The position numbers and the translations under genes are program-made. Positions 7,325 through 14,645 of a stretch of 64,000 nucleotides of DNA are shown here, piece after piece. The stretch is taken from assembly GCF_900107135.1 (NCBI RefSeq), contig NZ_FNOV01000007.1, positions 130,948 through 194,947 on the forward strand. Direction: 5' to 3'. The notes beneath the pieces are model-generated. The model searched no databases. It was given only the letters and a program-made list of their open reading frames with translations, and was not told the origin of the DNA. Origin of the DNA: Hymenobacter psychrophilus. Lineage in GTDB: Bacteria; Bacteroidota; Bacteroidia; Cytophagales; Hymenobacteraceae. How positions within the stretch are numbered: the first letter of the stretch is position 1; the number at the start of each line of letters is the position of its first letter.

Positions 7325-7819
7325 CTAAGTGCTCAGTCTGTTAGATGCAGTTGGTTCGATAGGTCCAACCATATCTGTTTCGGCAGCTAGTAGGTCATTC
7401 AGTACAGTGGACTCTTTCAGAGCCAATTCCTTTGCAGTCTGCACCGGGGGAATAATGGGCGGCCCCATCACCTCTTCCCCGAATAAAGGATTGGCTGGCA
7501 ACTCCTGCCCACCGTTGCCGTCCGGTATCAGGTTGAACAGCTGCACTTCCTCGCCAGGCGTACTCTGGCCCAGCACGCCCGCGAGCTGCTCAGGTTGCAG
7601 CACGTCGAGCAAATCGTGCACGAGCAGCGTCTGGGTGCTCACGTCCACATTGTAGAGTTGGTTGAGCGTGTTCAGCTGGGCGGCCGCGTCCTGGCTGAGC
7701 CGAAGCGCGTCGGCCAGCAGCTGAGTGTAGCGCCGGGACTTCTGGTCCGACCGGGCCCGCTGACGGATGGCGCGCTTCATGCGGCGCTTGAATTGCAGTT
7801 GATAAGCCGAGAGTGCCAT
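7325..7819 (-). CDS. Hypothetical protein
   Basis: The 164-residue protein has a strongly basic start (FKRRMKRAIRQRARSDQKSRR), a helical middle (QDAAAQLNTLNQLYNVD), and an acidic proline-containing C-terminal third. No signal peptide or known motif is seen. It lies downstream of the 248-residue gene on the same strand, separated by a large hairpin at 7875-7932, and ends at a terminator. The two genes probably form a unit. Confidence 0.6.
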   Translation of the reverse strand: MALSAYQLQFKRRMKRAIRQRARSDQKSRRYTQLLADALRLSQDAAAQLNTLNQLYNVDVSTQTLLVHDLLDVLQPEQLAGVLGQSTPGEEVQLFNLIPDGNGGQELPANPLFGEEVMGPPIIPPVQTAKELALKESTVLNDLLAAETDMVGPIEPTASNRLST

Positions 7820-7874
7820 GGGTAGATAGAAAAGAGGTGTAAGAAATGAGATAGGAGGGGAGGTGCAAAGCGAA

Positions 7875-7932
7875 AGCGGTGAGCAGCGGGCGAGTATCGT
7901 AGCACGACACGCACTTCTCGCTGCTCACCGCT
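7875..7932. repeat. Large stem-loop between two unknown genes
   Basis: A 14-bp perfect inverted repeat (AGCGGTGAGCAGCG with its complement at 7919-7932) encloses about 30 bases that can pair further (CGAG with CTCG). There is no T-run. It may be a processing or attenuation structure, or a small dispersed repeat. Confidence 0.5.
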
Positions 7933-7944
7933 CGCTTCTTCCAA

Positions 7945-8691
7945 TTACGCCACGTACTCGATGGCCAGTGGGTTGGTGCTGTTGTTGTTGAGCGGGTAGT
8001 TTTTGCCGTTCACCTGCTGGTAGAAATTGATGCCCACTACGCCCACTACCAACTCGGCCGAAGTCGGGGCCGTGGCAAACGTGGCTACCAGATTCTGCTC
8101 GGCCAGCGGCGTTGCATTGAGCGGCAGCACGCCCAGCGGAGCTGATACTGTGGCCCCCTTGAAGGTCAGCATTTCCATATCCAGCGCCGCCGCCGCGAAG
8201 ACGACTTCGAAGTGCGTCGCGCCTTGCGGAGCGGCAATTTCGGCGGCCGGGTTCAGGCTGGCAATGCGCATCGTCACGTCCGCCCCATTGCCCGTTACTT
8301 CGAAGGGGAAGTACATGGTTTGGGCAATGCCCGCGCCGGCGTTGAAGTTGAAGCCCAGCAACGGGGCCGAATTGCCCGTGTCGAACACCCGCTGTCCCCG
8401 CTCGCTCGTGTCGTCAAGGCCGATAACCTCGCGCATCACTTTGGTGAGGCGGGCCGCTACCCGGCTGTCGCTGGCGGCCGCAATGGCCACTCGTAGCGAG
8501 TCGCGCAGCAGCTTGCCGTAGCTGGCGGCCAGGCCAAACTCGGCCGCGTTTTCTCGCGTCCGGGCCCGGCTCGGAGCCGAGGCAAACGCGGCTTTGTTGC
8601 TGGCCGGCTTTTGGGCCACCGAGCCGTCCTTGCGGAATACCAGCCCGCCCACTGTGCCCTGCAATCCCAGAATTCCAGTTTGTTGTGCCAT
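7945..8691 (-). CDS. Conserved Bacteroidota protein of unknown function
   Basis: The 248-residue protein begins MAQQTGILGLQGTVGGLVFR and continues with an RTRENAAEFGLAASYGKLLRDSLR segment. I recall this N-terminal pattern (G-x-x-G-T-V/I-G-G, then R-T-R-E-N-x-x-E-F) from uncharacterised proteins scattered through Bacteroidota genomes; no function is known to me. After about residue 90 it becomes beta-rich and hydrophobic, ending in NPLAIEYVA, which could suit a structural or surface-binding protein. No signal peptide is seen. Recall of the family is from memory, not a search. Confidence 0.6.
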   Translation of the reverse strand: MAQQTGILGLQGTVGGLVFRKDGSVAQKPASNKAAFASAPSRARTRENAAEFGLAASYGKLLRDSLRVAIAAASDSRVAARLTKVMREVIGLDDTSERGQRVFDTGNSAPLLGFNFNAGAGIAQTMYFPFEVTGNGADVTMRIASLNPAAEIAAPQGATHFEVVFAAAALDMEMLTFKGATVSAPLGVLPLNATPLAEQNLVATFATAPTSAELVVGVVGINFYQQVNGKNYPLNNNSTNPLAIEYVA

Positions 8692-8771
8692 GAGTGAAAA
8701 TAAGTTGATGAAACGCTCCCAAATTGCCAGTAGTGGCTGACCCCGTCGCCGCGTTCAGGCAGCCAGCGCCA

Positions 8772-8802
8772 TTGTGGAGGTGAAATACTTCAACTATATT
8801 TG
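8772..8802 (+). promoter_or_regulatory. Bacteroidota-type promoter for the small HTH-like gene
   Basis: TTG (8772-8774), 20 bases, then TATATTTG (8795-8802): a full match to TTG-N19-21-TAnnTTTG. It predicts a leader of about 45-50 bases before the ATG at 8857. Confidence 0.6.
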
Positions 8803-8856
8803 ACAAACCTAGCTCGGTGCCCCGTACCCGCCCCTTTGCGCCCACTATCCTTCATT

Positions 8857-9057
8857 ATGCCGCGTATCTGCCTCTATCCTAAAGACGTGGCTGCTCTCAC
8901 CGGCCGCAGCTACGACGCTGCCAAGCGGCTGCTACGTCAGGTGCGCCAAACCGCCGGCAAGCCCGCCGGGGCCCTCATCACGGTGCAGGATTTCTGCCGT
9001 TTCACCGGTCTCGATGCCAGCGAAGTTTCCGCTGCTCTTAACCACAAAGCCAAGTAA
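8857..9057 (+). CDS. Small helix-turn-helix-like protein
   Basis: The 66-residue protein (start ATG 8857, MPRICLYPKDVAALTGRSYD) looks like a short DNA-binding protein. KDVAALTGRSYDAAKRLLRQVR resembles a helix-turn-helix of the excisionase/AlpA type, and a second helical part, VQDFCRFTGLDASEVSAAL, follows. Similar 60-75 residue proteins are common near integrases in Bacteroidota. It is divergent from the 7945-8691 gene and convergent with the integrase, so an excisionase or element-regulator role is plausible but unproven. The promoter at 8772-8802 supports this start. Confidence 0.6.
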   Translation: MPRICLYPKDVAALTGRSYDAAKRLLRQVRQTAGKPAGALITVQDFCRFTGLDASEVSAALNHKAK

Positions 9058-9182
9058 GCCCCAGCATACTCCGGGGCAGGACGAAGGCATCACCAACCCT
9101 ACTCACTGCTTGGCCTATCTGCCCAGCCGGCCAGCTATCCGGCAGCCAGCTTTCCGAATGGAATGTCTCTAGCCCAGTAGAA

Positions 9183-9208
9183 GCCCCAGCCGGATATTTG
9201 ACTGGGGC
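9183..9208 (-). terminator. Possible integrase terminator
   Basis: GCCCCAG (9183-9189) pairs with CTGGGGC (9202-9208) just after the integrase stop codon on the minus strand, followed by TTCT only. The T-run is weak. A second GCCCC/GGGGC hairpin lies at about 9059-9078 for the opposite gene. Confidence 0.4.
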
Positions 9209-9214
9209 CTCAGC

Positions 9215-10534
9215 TTACGCGGCCATCACCGTGCAAACCGCCTCTTCTGGCGCCGGTCCAGCGTCGAGTCCACTCGGCCCGTCCCAGGCCGCTCGCATGG
9301 CTTGATGCTGCAGTTCCTCCACTACCTGAGCATAGCGCATAGTATTTTGAATTTTAGCGTGCCCCATCACCCGCTGCAACACCGTCACGGGCATCCCGCG
9401 TAGCAGGCTTTGCACGGCGAAGGTGTGGCGGGCCGTGTGCATGGTCACCAACTCGTGCAGCGGTACCGCCTGCTTTACCACCTGCCCCCCGGCAGTGCTC
9501 ACCACTTCCACTAAGCGAGTGAGCCCTGCCAACTGCCCGATTTTCTTCAGGTATCGGTTCATGGGCTGATTAGCCAGCACCGGCAGGAGTCGGGCCCCGG
9601 CGTGCGCCCGCTCGGGTCCGGCGTAGCGGTCCAAAATCTGGGCTGCCAGCCGGCTCAGGTAGATGCTGACCGTGGCCCGCGTCTTGGTCTGCACCAGCCG
9701 CAGCACCCGTTCACCGGTGCCGTCCACCCCCAGCCCGTGCACATTTCCCGCGTGCAAAGCCGCCACATCGGAGTAGCGCAGGCCGGTGTAGCAGCAGAAC
9801 AAAAACACGTCCCGCGCCGGCTCCAGCGTCTTCGGGAGCGACACCGCCACCAGCGCCGCTAAGTCAGCTCCGGTCAGGTAGGCTTTGGCTTGTTCGGTAT
9901 AGCGTACTTCCAGCCGCGTCAGCTCCAGCCCCAAGGTCAGCCCCCGCTCATCTTGGGCGTGGCGCAGGAAGGTCTTTAAATCCTTGAGCATGGTGTACGC
10001 CCCGTTGGCCGATAAGCCGCAGGTGGTTCGCAGGTAGCGCACGAAATCGTCGTGCACTGCCGGCGTGTACCCCGCCAGTAACAACCCCTTGCGCCGCGTC
10101 TTTTCAAGGAAAGCTGTCAGGTGGTTGTACGCTGTTTTGTAGTGGCGCAGGGTGTGGAAAGCATAGCCCCGACCCACCAGCACCTCCCGAAACGCGGCGA
10201 ATCGCGCCAACAGCGTAGGTTCTTCTGGCACCACTACCGCCGCCGGATTCACTACCTCCCGCAGCAGTGCTACGGTAGGGGCCACATTATCCGCCCGCAG
10301 GTCCCGGTATCGGTCCTCCAGCCGCCGCTCCAGCGCCTTCAGCCCCTCGTTGGCCGAATGGTACCCTGCAAAAGAGCGTCGGAACTCCTGGTCCCGCTCA
10401 TTCCACTGCCGGGGCTCGCAACGCTCCTTGGTCGAGCAGCGCAGCCGCAGTCCATCAAAATACGCGGACACGTAAACCGGTACCGTGCCGGCCTTGTCCT
10501 GCTTGTCATGCCGCAACTCAAACAATACTTTCAT
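9215..10534 (-). CDS. Tyrosine recombinase (phage-type integrase)
   Basis: The 439-residue protein has the domains of a Bacteroidota element integrase: an N-terminal arm-binding domain (MKVLFELRHDKQDKAG...), a SAM-like core-binding domain (FAAFREVLVGRGYAFHTLRHY), and a C-terminal catalytic domain. Catalytic motifs seen are YTGLRYSD (first Arg), MHTARHTFA (H-x-x-R), the GHA histidine, and the nucleophile tyrosine in TMRYAQV. I start at ATG 10534; an upstream ATG at 10648 would add a proline-rich leader running into the tRNA terminator and is unlikely. The gene starts about 175 bases from the tRNA-Leu 3' end, the probable attachment site. It should catalyse integration and excision of the element. 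Confidence 0.9.
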   Translation of the reverse strand: MKVLFELRHDKQDKAGTVPVYVSAYFDGLRLRCSTKERCEPRQWNERDQEFRRSFAGYHSANEGLKALERRLEDRYRDLRADNVAPTVALLREVVNPAAVVVPEEPTLLARFAAFREVLVGRGYAFHTLRHYKTAYNHLTAFLEKTRRKGLLLAGYTPAVHDDFVRYLRTTCGLSANGAYTMLKDLKTFLRHAQDERGLTLGLELTRLEVRYTEQAKAYLTGADLAALVAVSLPKTLEPARDVFLFCCYTGLRYSDVAALHAGNVHGLGVDGTGERVLRLVQTKTRATVSIYLSRLAAQILDRYAGPERAHAGARLLPVLANQPMNRYLKKIGQLAGLTRLVEVVSTAGGQVVKQAVPLHELVTMHTARHTFAVQSLLRGMPVTVLQRVMGHAKIQNTMRYAQVVEELQHQAMRAAWDGPSGLDAGPAPEEAVCTVMAA

Positions 10535-10627
10535 AGGGCTTGAAAAAAGAGGTGGCGTAGGAGGTGGCGTAAAAGAGTCGGTAAGTCTGGGTATACCCAT
10601 TGGTAAACCCGATTTGGCCAGAACGCA

Positions 10628-10679
10628 AAAAAGCCTCAAAAACTGCATCTGCGAACAGATTTACAGCTTTTGAGGCTTG
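10628..10679 (-). terminator. Strong intrinsic terminator downstream of tRNA-Leu
   Basis: On the minus strand a 15-bp stem with one mismatch (10665-10679 with 10632-10646) encloses a five-base-pair ATCTG/CAGAT stem with a TTCG loop, followed by six T residues. It lies 30 bases after the tRNA and in front of the integrase gene. Confidence 0.85.
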
Positions 10680-10708
10680 CTCTAAGGGAGGAATCTAATC
10701 CTTCCTAG

Positions 10709-10790
10709 TACCCGGAGCCGGAATCGAACCGGCATATCTTTCGATATCGGTGTTTGAGACCGACGCGTCTACCAGTTCCGCCATCCGGGC
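10709..10790 (-). tRNA. tRNA-Leu (anticodon CAA)
   Basis: The 82-nt gene folds as a class II tRNA: acceptor GCCCGGA/TCCGGGT (first pair G-U), D arm with GCGGAACTGGTAGACGC, anticodon stem TCGGT/ACCGA with loop CTCAAAC (anticodon CAA, reads UUG), a long variable arm, and T arm GCCGG-TTCGATT-CCGGC. The discriminator base is A. CCA is not encoded. It follows hscB on the same strand after 25 bases and may be co-transcribed with it. Its 3' half faces the integrase, making it the probable integration target. Confidence 0.93.
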
Positions 10791-10815
10791 GTTTCAAACC
10801 GTTCCGACAGGTAGC

Positions 10816-11358
10816 TTAAGAACGGGCTGCAAACTTAGTTAGAGATTCCCGAATGCGCAATAGGTAACGCTTTTTCAGGTAGTATGTCTGCACCTGCTGC
10901 AGGGCTGGTGGGCGGGCGTCGGTGGGCAGGCCTTCGTAGCCCGCCAGCACTGGCTCGATACCAGCATCGAGCGTGTCACTCAGCATATTGACTTCCGCTT
11001 CCACCTTGGATTCAGCCGCCGGATCGGGCTCAAATTCCAGCTCCATCAGCTGTTCATTCAGGTCCATTACCTCCATTAAAAAATCGGGTGGTAGTGCCTG
11101 TTTGCCCTCTTCCAGTAAGCCGTGGCGGCCCAGAATGTAGGCCATCCGCTGGTCGGGGTGGCTAAGGGTACGGTAGGCGTCGGTGTTGAGTGTGGCCAGG
11201 TGCAGGATTTCCTGCTGCTTCTCGGCGCTGGCCGTGGCATGGAAATCGGGGTGATACTCACGGCTCAGGGCGTAGTATTTGCGCTTGAGCCCTGCCTCGT
11301 CGGGGCGGAACGTTTCGGGCAGTTCGTAGAAGTCGAAGTAGTTGGGCGTTGCGGGCAT
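10816..11358 (-). CDS. hscB: Fe-S cluster assembly co-chaperone HscB
   Basis: The 180-residue protein has an N-terminal J domain (about 5-80) with the HPD signature in REYHPDFH, then a three-helix domain rich in acidic residues (VMDLNEQLMELEFE...) that in HscB contacts the scaffold IscU. HscB delivers IscU to the Hsp70 HscA and stimulates its ATPase during iron-sulfur cluster transfer. Length agrees with the family. No isc genes are adjacent, which is common in Bacteroidota. It is followed by tRNA-Leu on the same strand. Confidence 0.88.
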   Translation of the reverse strand: MPATPNYFDFYELPETFRPDEAGLKRKYYALSREYHPDFHATASAEKQQEILHLATLNTDAYRTLSHPDQRMAYILGRHGLLEEGKQALPPDFLMEVMDLNEQLMELEFEPDPAAESKVEAEVNMLSDTLDAGIEPVLAGYEGLPTDARPPALQQVQTYYLKKRYLLRIRESLTKFAARS

Positions 11359-11466
11359 GGGAGTAGGGAAGAAGGAGCGGGGTGGCTATCGTTGCCAGCC
11401 GGATGCAGCAGGGCTCCCGGGTTCAACCCGCGGCTGGCCCGTTAGGTTGCGGTGTCGGAGGCCAGG

Positions 11467-11775
11467 CTAGCTACCAACCGGGGCGGAAAGCGTAGCTGGC
11501 TGTACCGAAAATGCCAGGGGCGGGGCCGCAAACAGGGCCTTGGTAGCCGGCCAAACCTGCCCGAACAGGGCCGAGCGCCGATACGCGTTCAACGCCTCGG
11601 CCGATTCCCAGTGGCTGTGGGTGCAGTATACCCGCGGGTCGTCGGCGTCCTGCCACAGCTCCAGGTGGCGGCAGCCCGGCATCTGCCTGATATGGGCTTC
11701 GGAATCCTGGAAGATGCGCAGGAAGGCCGGTACGTGCTCGGGAGCGAAGGTGAGGCGAACAATCCGAATCAGCAT
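11467..11775 (-). CDS. Antibiotic biosynthesis monooxygenase-fold (ABM) protein
   Basis: The 102-residue protein (start ATG 11775, MLIRIVRLTFAPEHVPAF) matches the dimeric alpha/beta-barrel ABM fold. Seen are a first strand, FLRIFQDSEAHIRQMPGC, then HLELWQDADDPRVYCTHSHW, and SAEALNAYRRSALFGQVW, the usual sequence of small ABM proteins. Members include monooxygenases and haem-degrading enzymes, but many are uncharacterised. A longer frame from 11844 exists but would begin in the non-coding leader. It is a single gene with no clear operon partner, so the substrate cannot be inferred. Confidence 0.75.
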   Translation of the reverse strand: MLIRIVRLTFAPEHVPAFLRIFQDSEAHIRQMPGCRHLELWQDADDPRVYCTHSHWESAEALNAYRRSALFGQVWPATKALFAAPPLAFSVQPATLSAPVGS

Positions 11776-11900
11776 CGGCTTAGCAATTGAAGGAGAGAAT
11801 GGGTAGTTAGCCAAGCTGTCAAAGTGGCCGGAACGTGTTAACATAATATATGCACGAATTGAATTTTCGTGTCTAGAGAGCTATGAAGCCCTATTTTCCC

Positions 11901-12671
11901 TTAGCTGAGGTAGCGTACATCCACCTGCGAATCGAAATGCAGGCCTAGCAACTCGGAGGCATTGCCTTGGTTGATGCCGATGCAGAGACGGTCCTGGCTG
12001 TTGAAAATGCATACTGCCTCGCCGGGGTCGGCGGCCTGGAAGTGGGGCGCAATGGCCCGCACAGTTTCGCGGGCGAAGTGGATGGTGAAAGGCCGGTCGC
12101 GGCCAATAACTTCGAGGGCCGAGCGTGAGATGTCGGTAACCAGGTTGCCGTAGTGGTCGACGTGCACTACGTGGCCGGTCACGTGGTTGTCCTGCAGACG
12201 TAGCTGGCGGTTGAGCAGTTGGTATGGCTCGGCCAGTTCCGGCCCAAGGTCGGCCAGCGGCTTTCCCTGGGCCAGGTGCACGGCGGCGGGTACCAGCAGG
12301 TCGCGGGTAGGGGAGGCGGTGGGCTGCTGGCCGGGACTGAGGCGCACCAGATATTCGGGTTCTCCATCGCAGAGCAGCGGCAACAGGCCGTTGTCGGCGG
12401 CTACAAAATAGTGCCCCTGGTAGCGGGCCGCCAGCCAGGCGGCGTGGGGGGCGCCCAAATCATTCACCCCTATCAGGTGCACGGTGCCGGCCGGAAAATC
12501 GGCGTACACGGCCCCCAGCACATGCACGGCGTGAGCAATGTTGAAGGGCTCGATGCCGTGGGTAAGGTCGAGCACCGGCAACTCGGGGGCCAACTGTAGA
12601 ATCCGGGCCTTCACGGCGGCCACATAATGGTCGCGGTAGCCGAAATCTGACAGAAACGTAATCAAGCCCAT
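11901..12671 (-). CDS. S-adenosyl-L-methionine hydroxide adenosyltransferase family (DUF62) protein
   Basis: The 256-residue protein starts MGLITFLSDFGYRDHYVAAV, the typical family opening with the adenosine-binding D-F-G-x-x-D region. It continues with LDLTHGIEPFNIAHA, TVHLIGVNDLG and a C-terminal barrel domain with HVDHYGNLVTDI. The family hydrolyses SAM to adenosine and methionine using a hydroxide and is related to SAM fluorinase and chlorinase. The start at 12671 is chosen on family alignment; upstream codons to 12803 are non-coding. A TACTTTTG -7-like box on the minus strand at 12724-12731 gives a leader of about 50 bases. It is divergent from phoH. Confidence 0.88.
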   Translation of the reverse strand: MGLITFLSDFGYRDHYVAAVKARILQLAPELPVLDLTHGIEPFNIAHAVHVLGAVYADFPAGTVHLIGVNDLGAPHAAWLAARYQGHYFVAADNGLLPLLCDGEPEYLVRLSPGQQPTASPTRDLLVPAAVHLAQGKPLADLGPELAEPYQLLNRQLRLQDNHVTGHVVHVDHYGNLVTDISRSALEVIGRDRPFTIHFARETVRAIAPHFQAADPGEAVCIFNSQDRLCIGINQGNASELLGLHFDSQVDVRYLS

Positions 12672-12857
12672 GACCGTAAATTCGGAGTTATTCGTACTAT
12701 TGCTTTGTTCCCCGCAGGGGCGGCAAAAGTAGCCCTTTTGCCCGGAACCGGGAGGGGCAACGATAACCCGGGTTTTGCTGTTGTAAGCAGCAGAAGCCTT
12801 CATCCGTCGGGCGCTCAGCCCCTTATTTTTCTCTTCCCGCTTTTAAAATCTCCTAGT

Positions 12858-13874
12858 TTGGTCGAAAAAGTCATCACGTTGGAAAATGTGTCCCTGGTTG
12901 AGTTCCTGGGACCCGACAACCAGAATATCCGTCAGCTTGCGGCGGCTTTCCCGGGCAGTAAAGTTGTCTCCCGGGGCAACGAAATCAAGATTCAGGGCCA
13001 GCCGGCCGTCATCAGCCGCATCAACGACATCCTCTCGGCCCTGATTGAGCACTACCACGAATACGGTACTATCACCGACAAAACCGTGAGCCAGTACCTG
13101 TCTTCGGCCGATGAGGAAATTGAGGAGGCCCGTATGGCCGCCGCGCCCGACGTTATTCTGTTCGGGGCTAAGGGTGGCGTTATCAAGGCCCGCACGGCCA
13201 ACCAGCAGCGTTTGGTAGAGGCCGTGATGAAGAACGATTTGGTGTTCGCGCTTGGGCCGGCCGGTACGGGCAAAACCTACATTTCGGTGGCGCTGGCCGT
13301 GCGGGCGCTTAAGAATAAGGAGGTCAAGAAAATCATCATCTCGCGCCCCGTGGTGGAAGCCGGCGAAAGCCTGGGCTTTTTGCCCGGCGACATGAAGGAG
13401 AAGGTCGACCCCTATTTGCGGCCGATTTATGACGCGCTGGAGGACATGCTGCCGCCCGAGAAGTTCAAGTTCTACATGGAGAACAAGACCATCGAAATTG
13501 CGCCCCTGGCGTACATGCGCGGCCGCACGCTCAACCACGCCTTCGTGCTGCTCGACGAGGCCCAGAACACCACGCCCTCGCAGCTGAAGATGTTTCTGAC
13601 CCGCATGGGCCCCCACGCCAAGGTGATGGTGAACGGCGACCGGAGCCAGATTGACCTGCCCACCAAGCAGAAATCCGGCCTCAATCAGGCCCTCGACATC
13701 CTGCGCGACGTGCCTGGCATCGGGTTCGTAGAAATGACGGCCGACGACGTAGTGCGCCACCGCTTGGTGAAGGAAATCGTGCTGGCCTACGACCAGTTCG
13801 ATACCGAGCAGGAGCAGGAGCGCGCCGACCAGGCCAACCGCCCCGTACGCCCCGCCCAGCGCCGCGGCGAGTAG
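12858..13874 (+). CDS. PhoH-family ATPase
   Basis: The 338-residue protein begins at TTG 12858 (reading VEKVITLENVSLVEFLG after the initiator), as in Bacteroidota homologues. An N-terminal KH-like part (to about residue 110) precedes a P-loop ATPase with Walker A GPAGTGKT (133-140) and Walker B VLLDEAQN (around 233). PhoH proteins are cytoplasmic nucleoside triphosphatases linked to RNA metabolism; the exact substrate is not settled. The C-terminal 25 residues are charged and Arg/Pro-rich. A longer frame from 12705 is unlikely because it would start in the divergent promoter region. Confidence 0.88.
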   Translation: MVEKVITLENVSLVEFLGPDNQNIRQLAAAFPGSKVVSRGNEIKIQGQPAVISRINDILSALIEHYHEYGTITDKTVSQYLSSADEEIEEARMAAAPDVILFGAKGGVIKARTANQQRLVEAVMKNDLVFALGPAGTGKTYISVALAVRALKNKEVKKIIISRPVVEAGESLGFLPGDMKEKVDPYLRPIYDALEDMLPPEKFKFYMENKTIEIAPLAYMRGRTLNHAFVLLDEAQNTTPSQLKMFLTRMGPHAKVMVNGDRSQIDLPTKQKSGLNQALDILRDVPGIGFVEMTADDVVRHRLVKEIVLAYDQFDTEQEQERADQANRPVRPAQRRGE

Positions 13875-13923
13875 AGTTTGCGTGCGCTGTCAGCCATTAG
13901 CCGACAGTTGTTAGCTTGGACCG

Positions 13924-14025
13924 CCTGTCATCCTGACGAAGGAAGGACCTTATCCCGGTAAAACGAGTCGTTGCTACGATTATCGTTTTACCGGGGCAAG
14001 GTCCTTCCTTCGTCAGGATGACAGG
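13924..14025. repeat. Dispersed palindrome, GTCATCCTGA family, copy 1
   Basis: About 102 bases form a long hairpin beginning CCTGTCATCCTGACGAAGG and ending in its complement. The arms (about 44 bp) are nearly perfect. The same GTCATCCTGA...GAAGGACCTTAT core occurs at 36672-36760 and 38157-38245. The right end of this copy reaches a possible GTG start of the next gene. Confidence 0.85.
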
Positions 14026-14039
14026 TGAGGTTTTTACTT

Positions 14040-14498
14040 TTGACTTTCTCCTTGAATTCAACTCCTTTGCAAGTCCACCGCATTACCACCGAAGCCGAAC
14101 TGGAAGCGGCCTTGGCCATCCGCCACAACGTGTTTGTACTGGGCCAGAACGTGCCCGCCGGCCTCGAAAACGACGCCCACGACCGCACCGACGCTATCCA
14201 CTACCTGGCCCTCACGGCCGATGGTCAGCCCTGCGGGGCGGCCCGCTGGCGCCTTACCGAAGCCGGCGTAAAGCTGGAGCGGTTCGCCGTGCTGGCCGAG
14301 TACCGCAACCAGCAGGCCGGCGCGGCCCTGCTCGCCGCCGTGCTCCGCGACGTGCAAGCGGCTCATCCGGCTGCCCTGGTGTACCTGAACGCCCAACTGC
14401 CCGCCGTGCGCTTCTACGAGCGTCATGGCTTCACGAAAGCGGGAGAGAAGTTCGTGGAGGCCGATATCGAGCACTACAAAATGAGTTGGCAGCGCTAA
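14040..14498 (+). CDS. GNAT-family N-acetyltransferase
   Basis: The protein of about 152 residues fits the GNAT fold: LAIRHNVFVLGQNVPAGLEND (acyl acceptor side), a beta pair CGAARWRLTEAGVKLERFAVL, the acetyl-CoA loop region EYRNQQAGAALLAAVL (a variant of Q/R-x-x-G-x-G/A), and the last strand NAQLPAVRFYERHGFTKAG. It resembles ElaA-like and YjcF-like acetyltransferases that act on small molecules. The start is uncertain: TTG 14040, TTG 14052 and GTG 14025 are all possible, and the last coincides with the end of the palindromic repeat. No operon partner shows the substrate. Confidence 0.8.
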   Translation: MTFSLNSTPLQVHRITTEAELEAALAIRHNVFVLGQNVPAGLENDAHDRTDAIHYLALTADGQPCGAARWRLTEAGVKLERFAVLAEYRNQQAGAALLAAVLRDVQAAHPAALVYLNAQLPAVRFYERHGFTKAGEKFVEADIEHYKMSWQR

Positions 14499-14645
14499 AA
14501 AGGTGTGGGTACCCAAAGAAACATAGGGCATCGTTTCTCTCAGCTGTTGCACGTCACTGAATTTTTCTACACCTTGATTACCAACTGCCTGCCTTAGCCA
14601 AACCATCCGGTCGAAAGCTGTCAGCTAAAAGCTCAGAAAACCGGT

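Larger units (their letters stand above)
1..10708. mobile_element. Phage-like integrative element at tRNA-Leu (one end, left end outside window)
   Basis: A tyrosine recombinase gene lies next to the 3' end of tRNA-Leu and is followed by phage-type genes: holin-like and M15 endolysin-like genes, a RecE-like nuclease, a SymE-like toxin and many small unknown genes. To the right of the tRNA the genes are ordinary housekeeping ones (hscB onward). This is the usual layout of a prophage, satellite or integrative element inserted in a tRNA gene. I found no second copy of the tRNA 3' end inside the window, so the other attachment site must lie left of position 1 if the model is right. No capsid, terminase, relaxase or conjugation gene is visible here, so the type of element is open. 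The exact right border is inferred. Confidence 0.6.

Noticed and set aside
10535..10648. N-terminal extension of the integrase from ATG 10648
   Set aside because: It would begin inside the tRNA-Leu terminator hairpin and adds a proline-rich tail; ATG 10534 gives the usual integrase N-terminus.
1..10700. A second copy of the tRNA-Leu 3' end as left attachment site
   Set aside because: Reading for GGTTCGATTCC and its complement found none in the left region; the site is likely outside the window.
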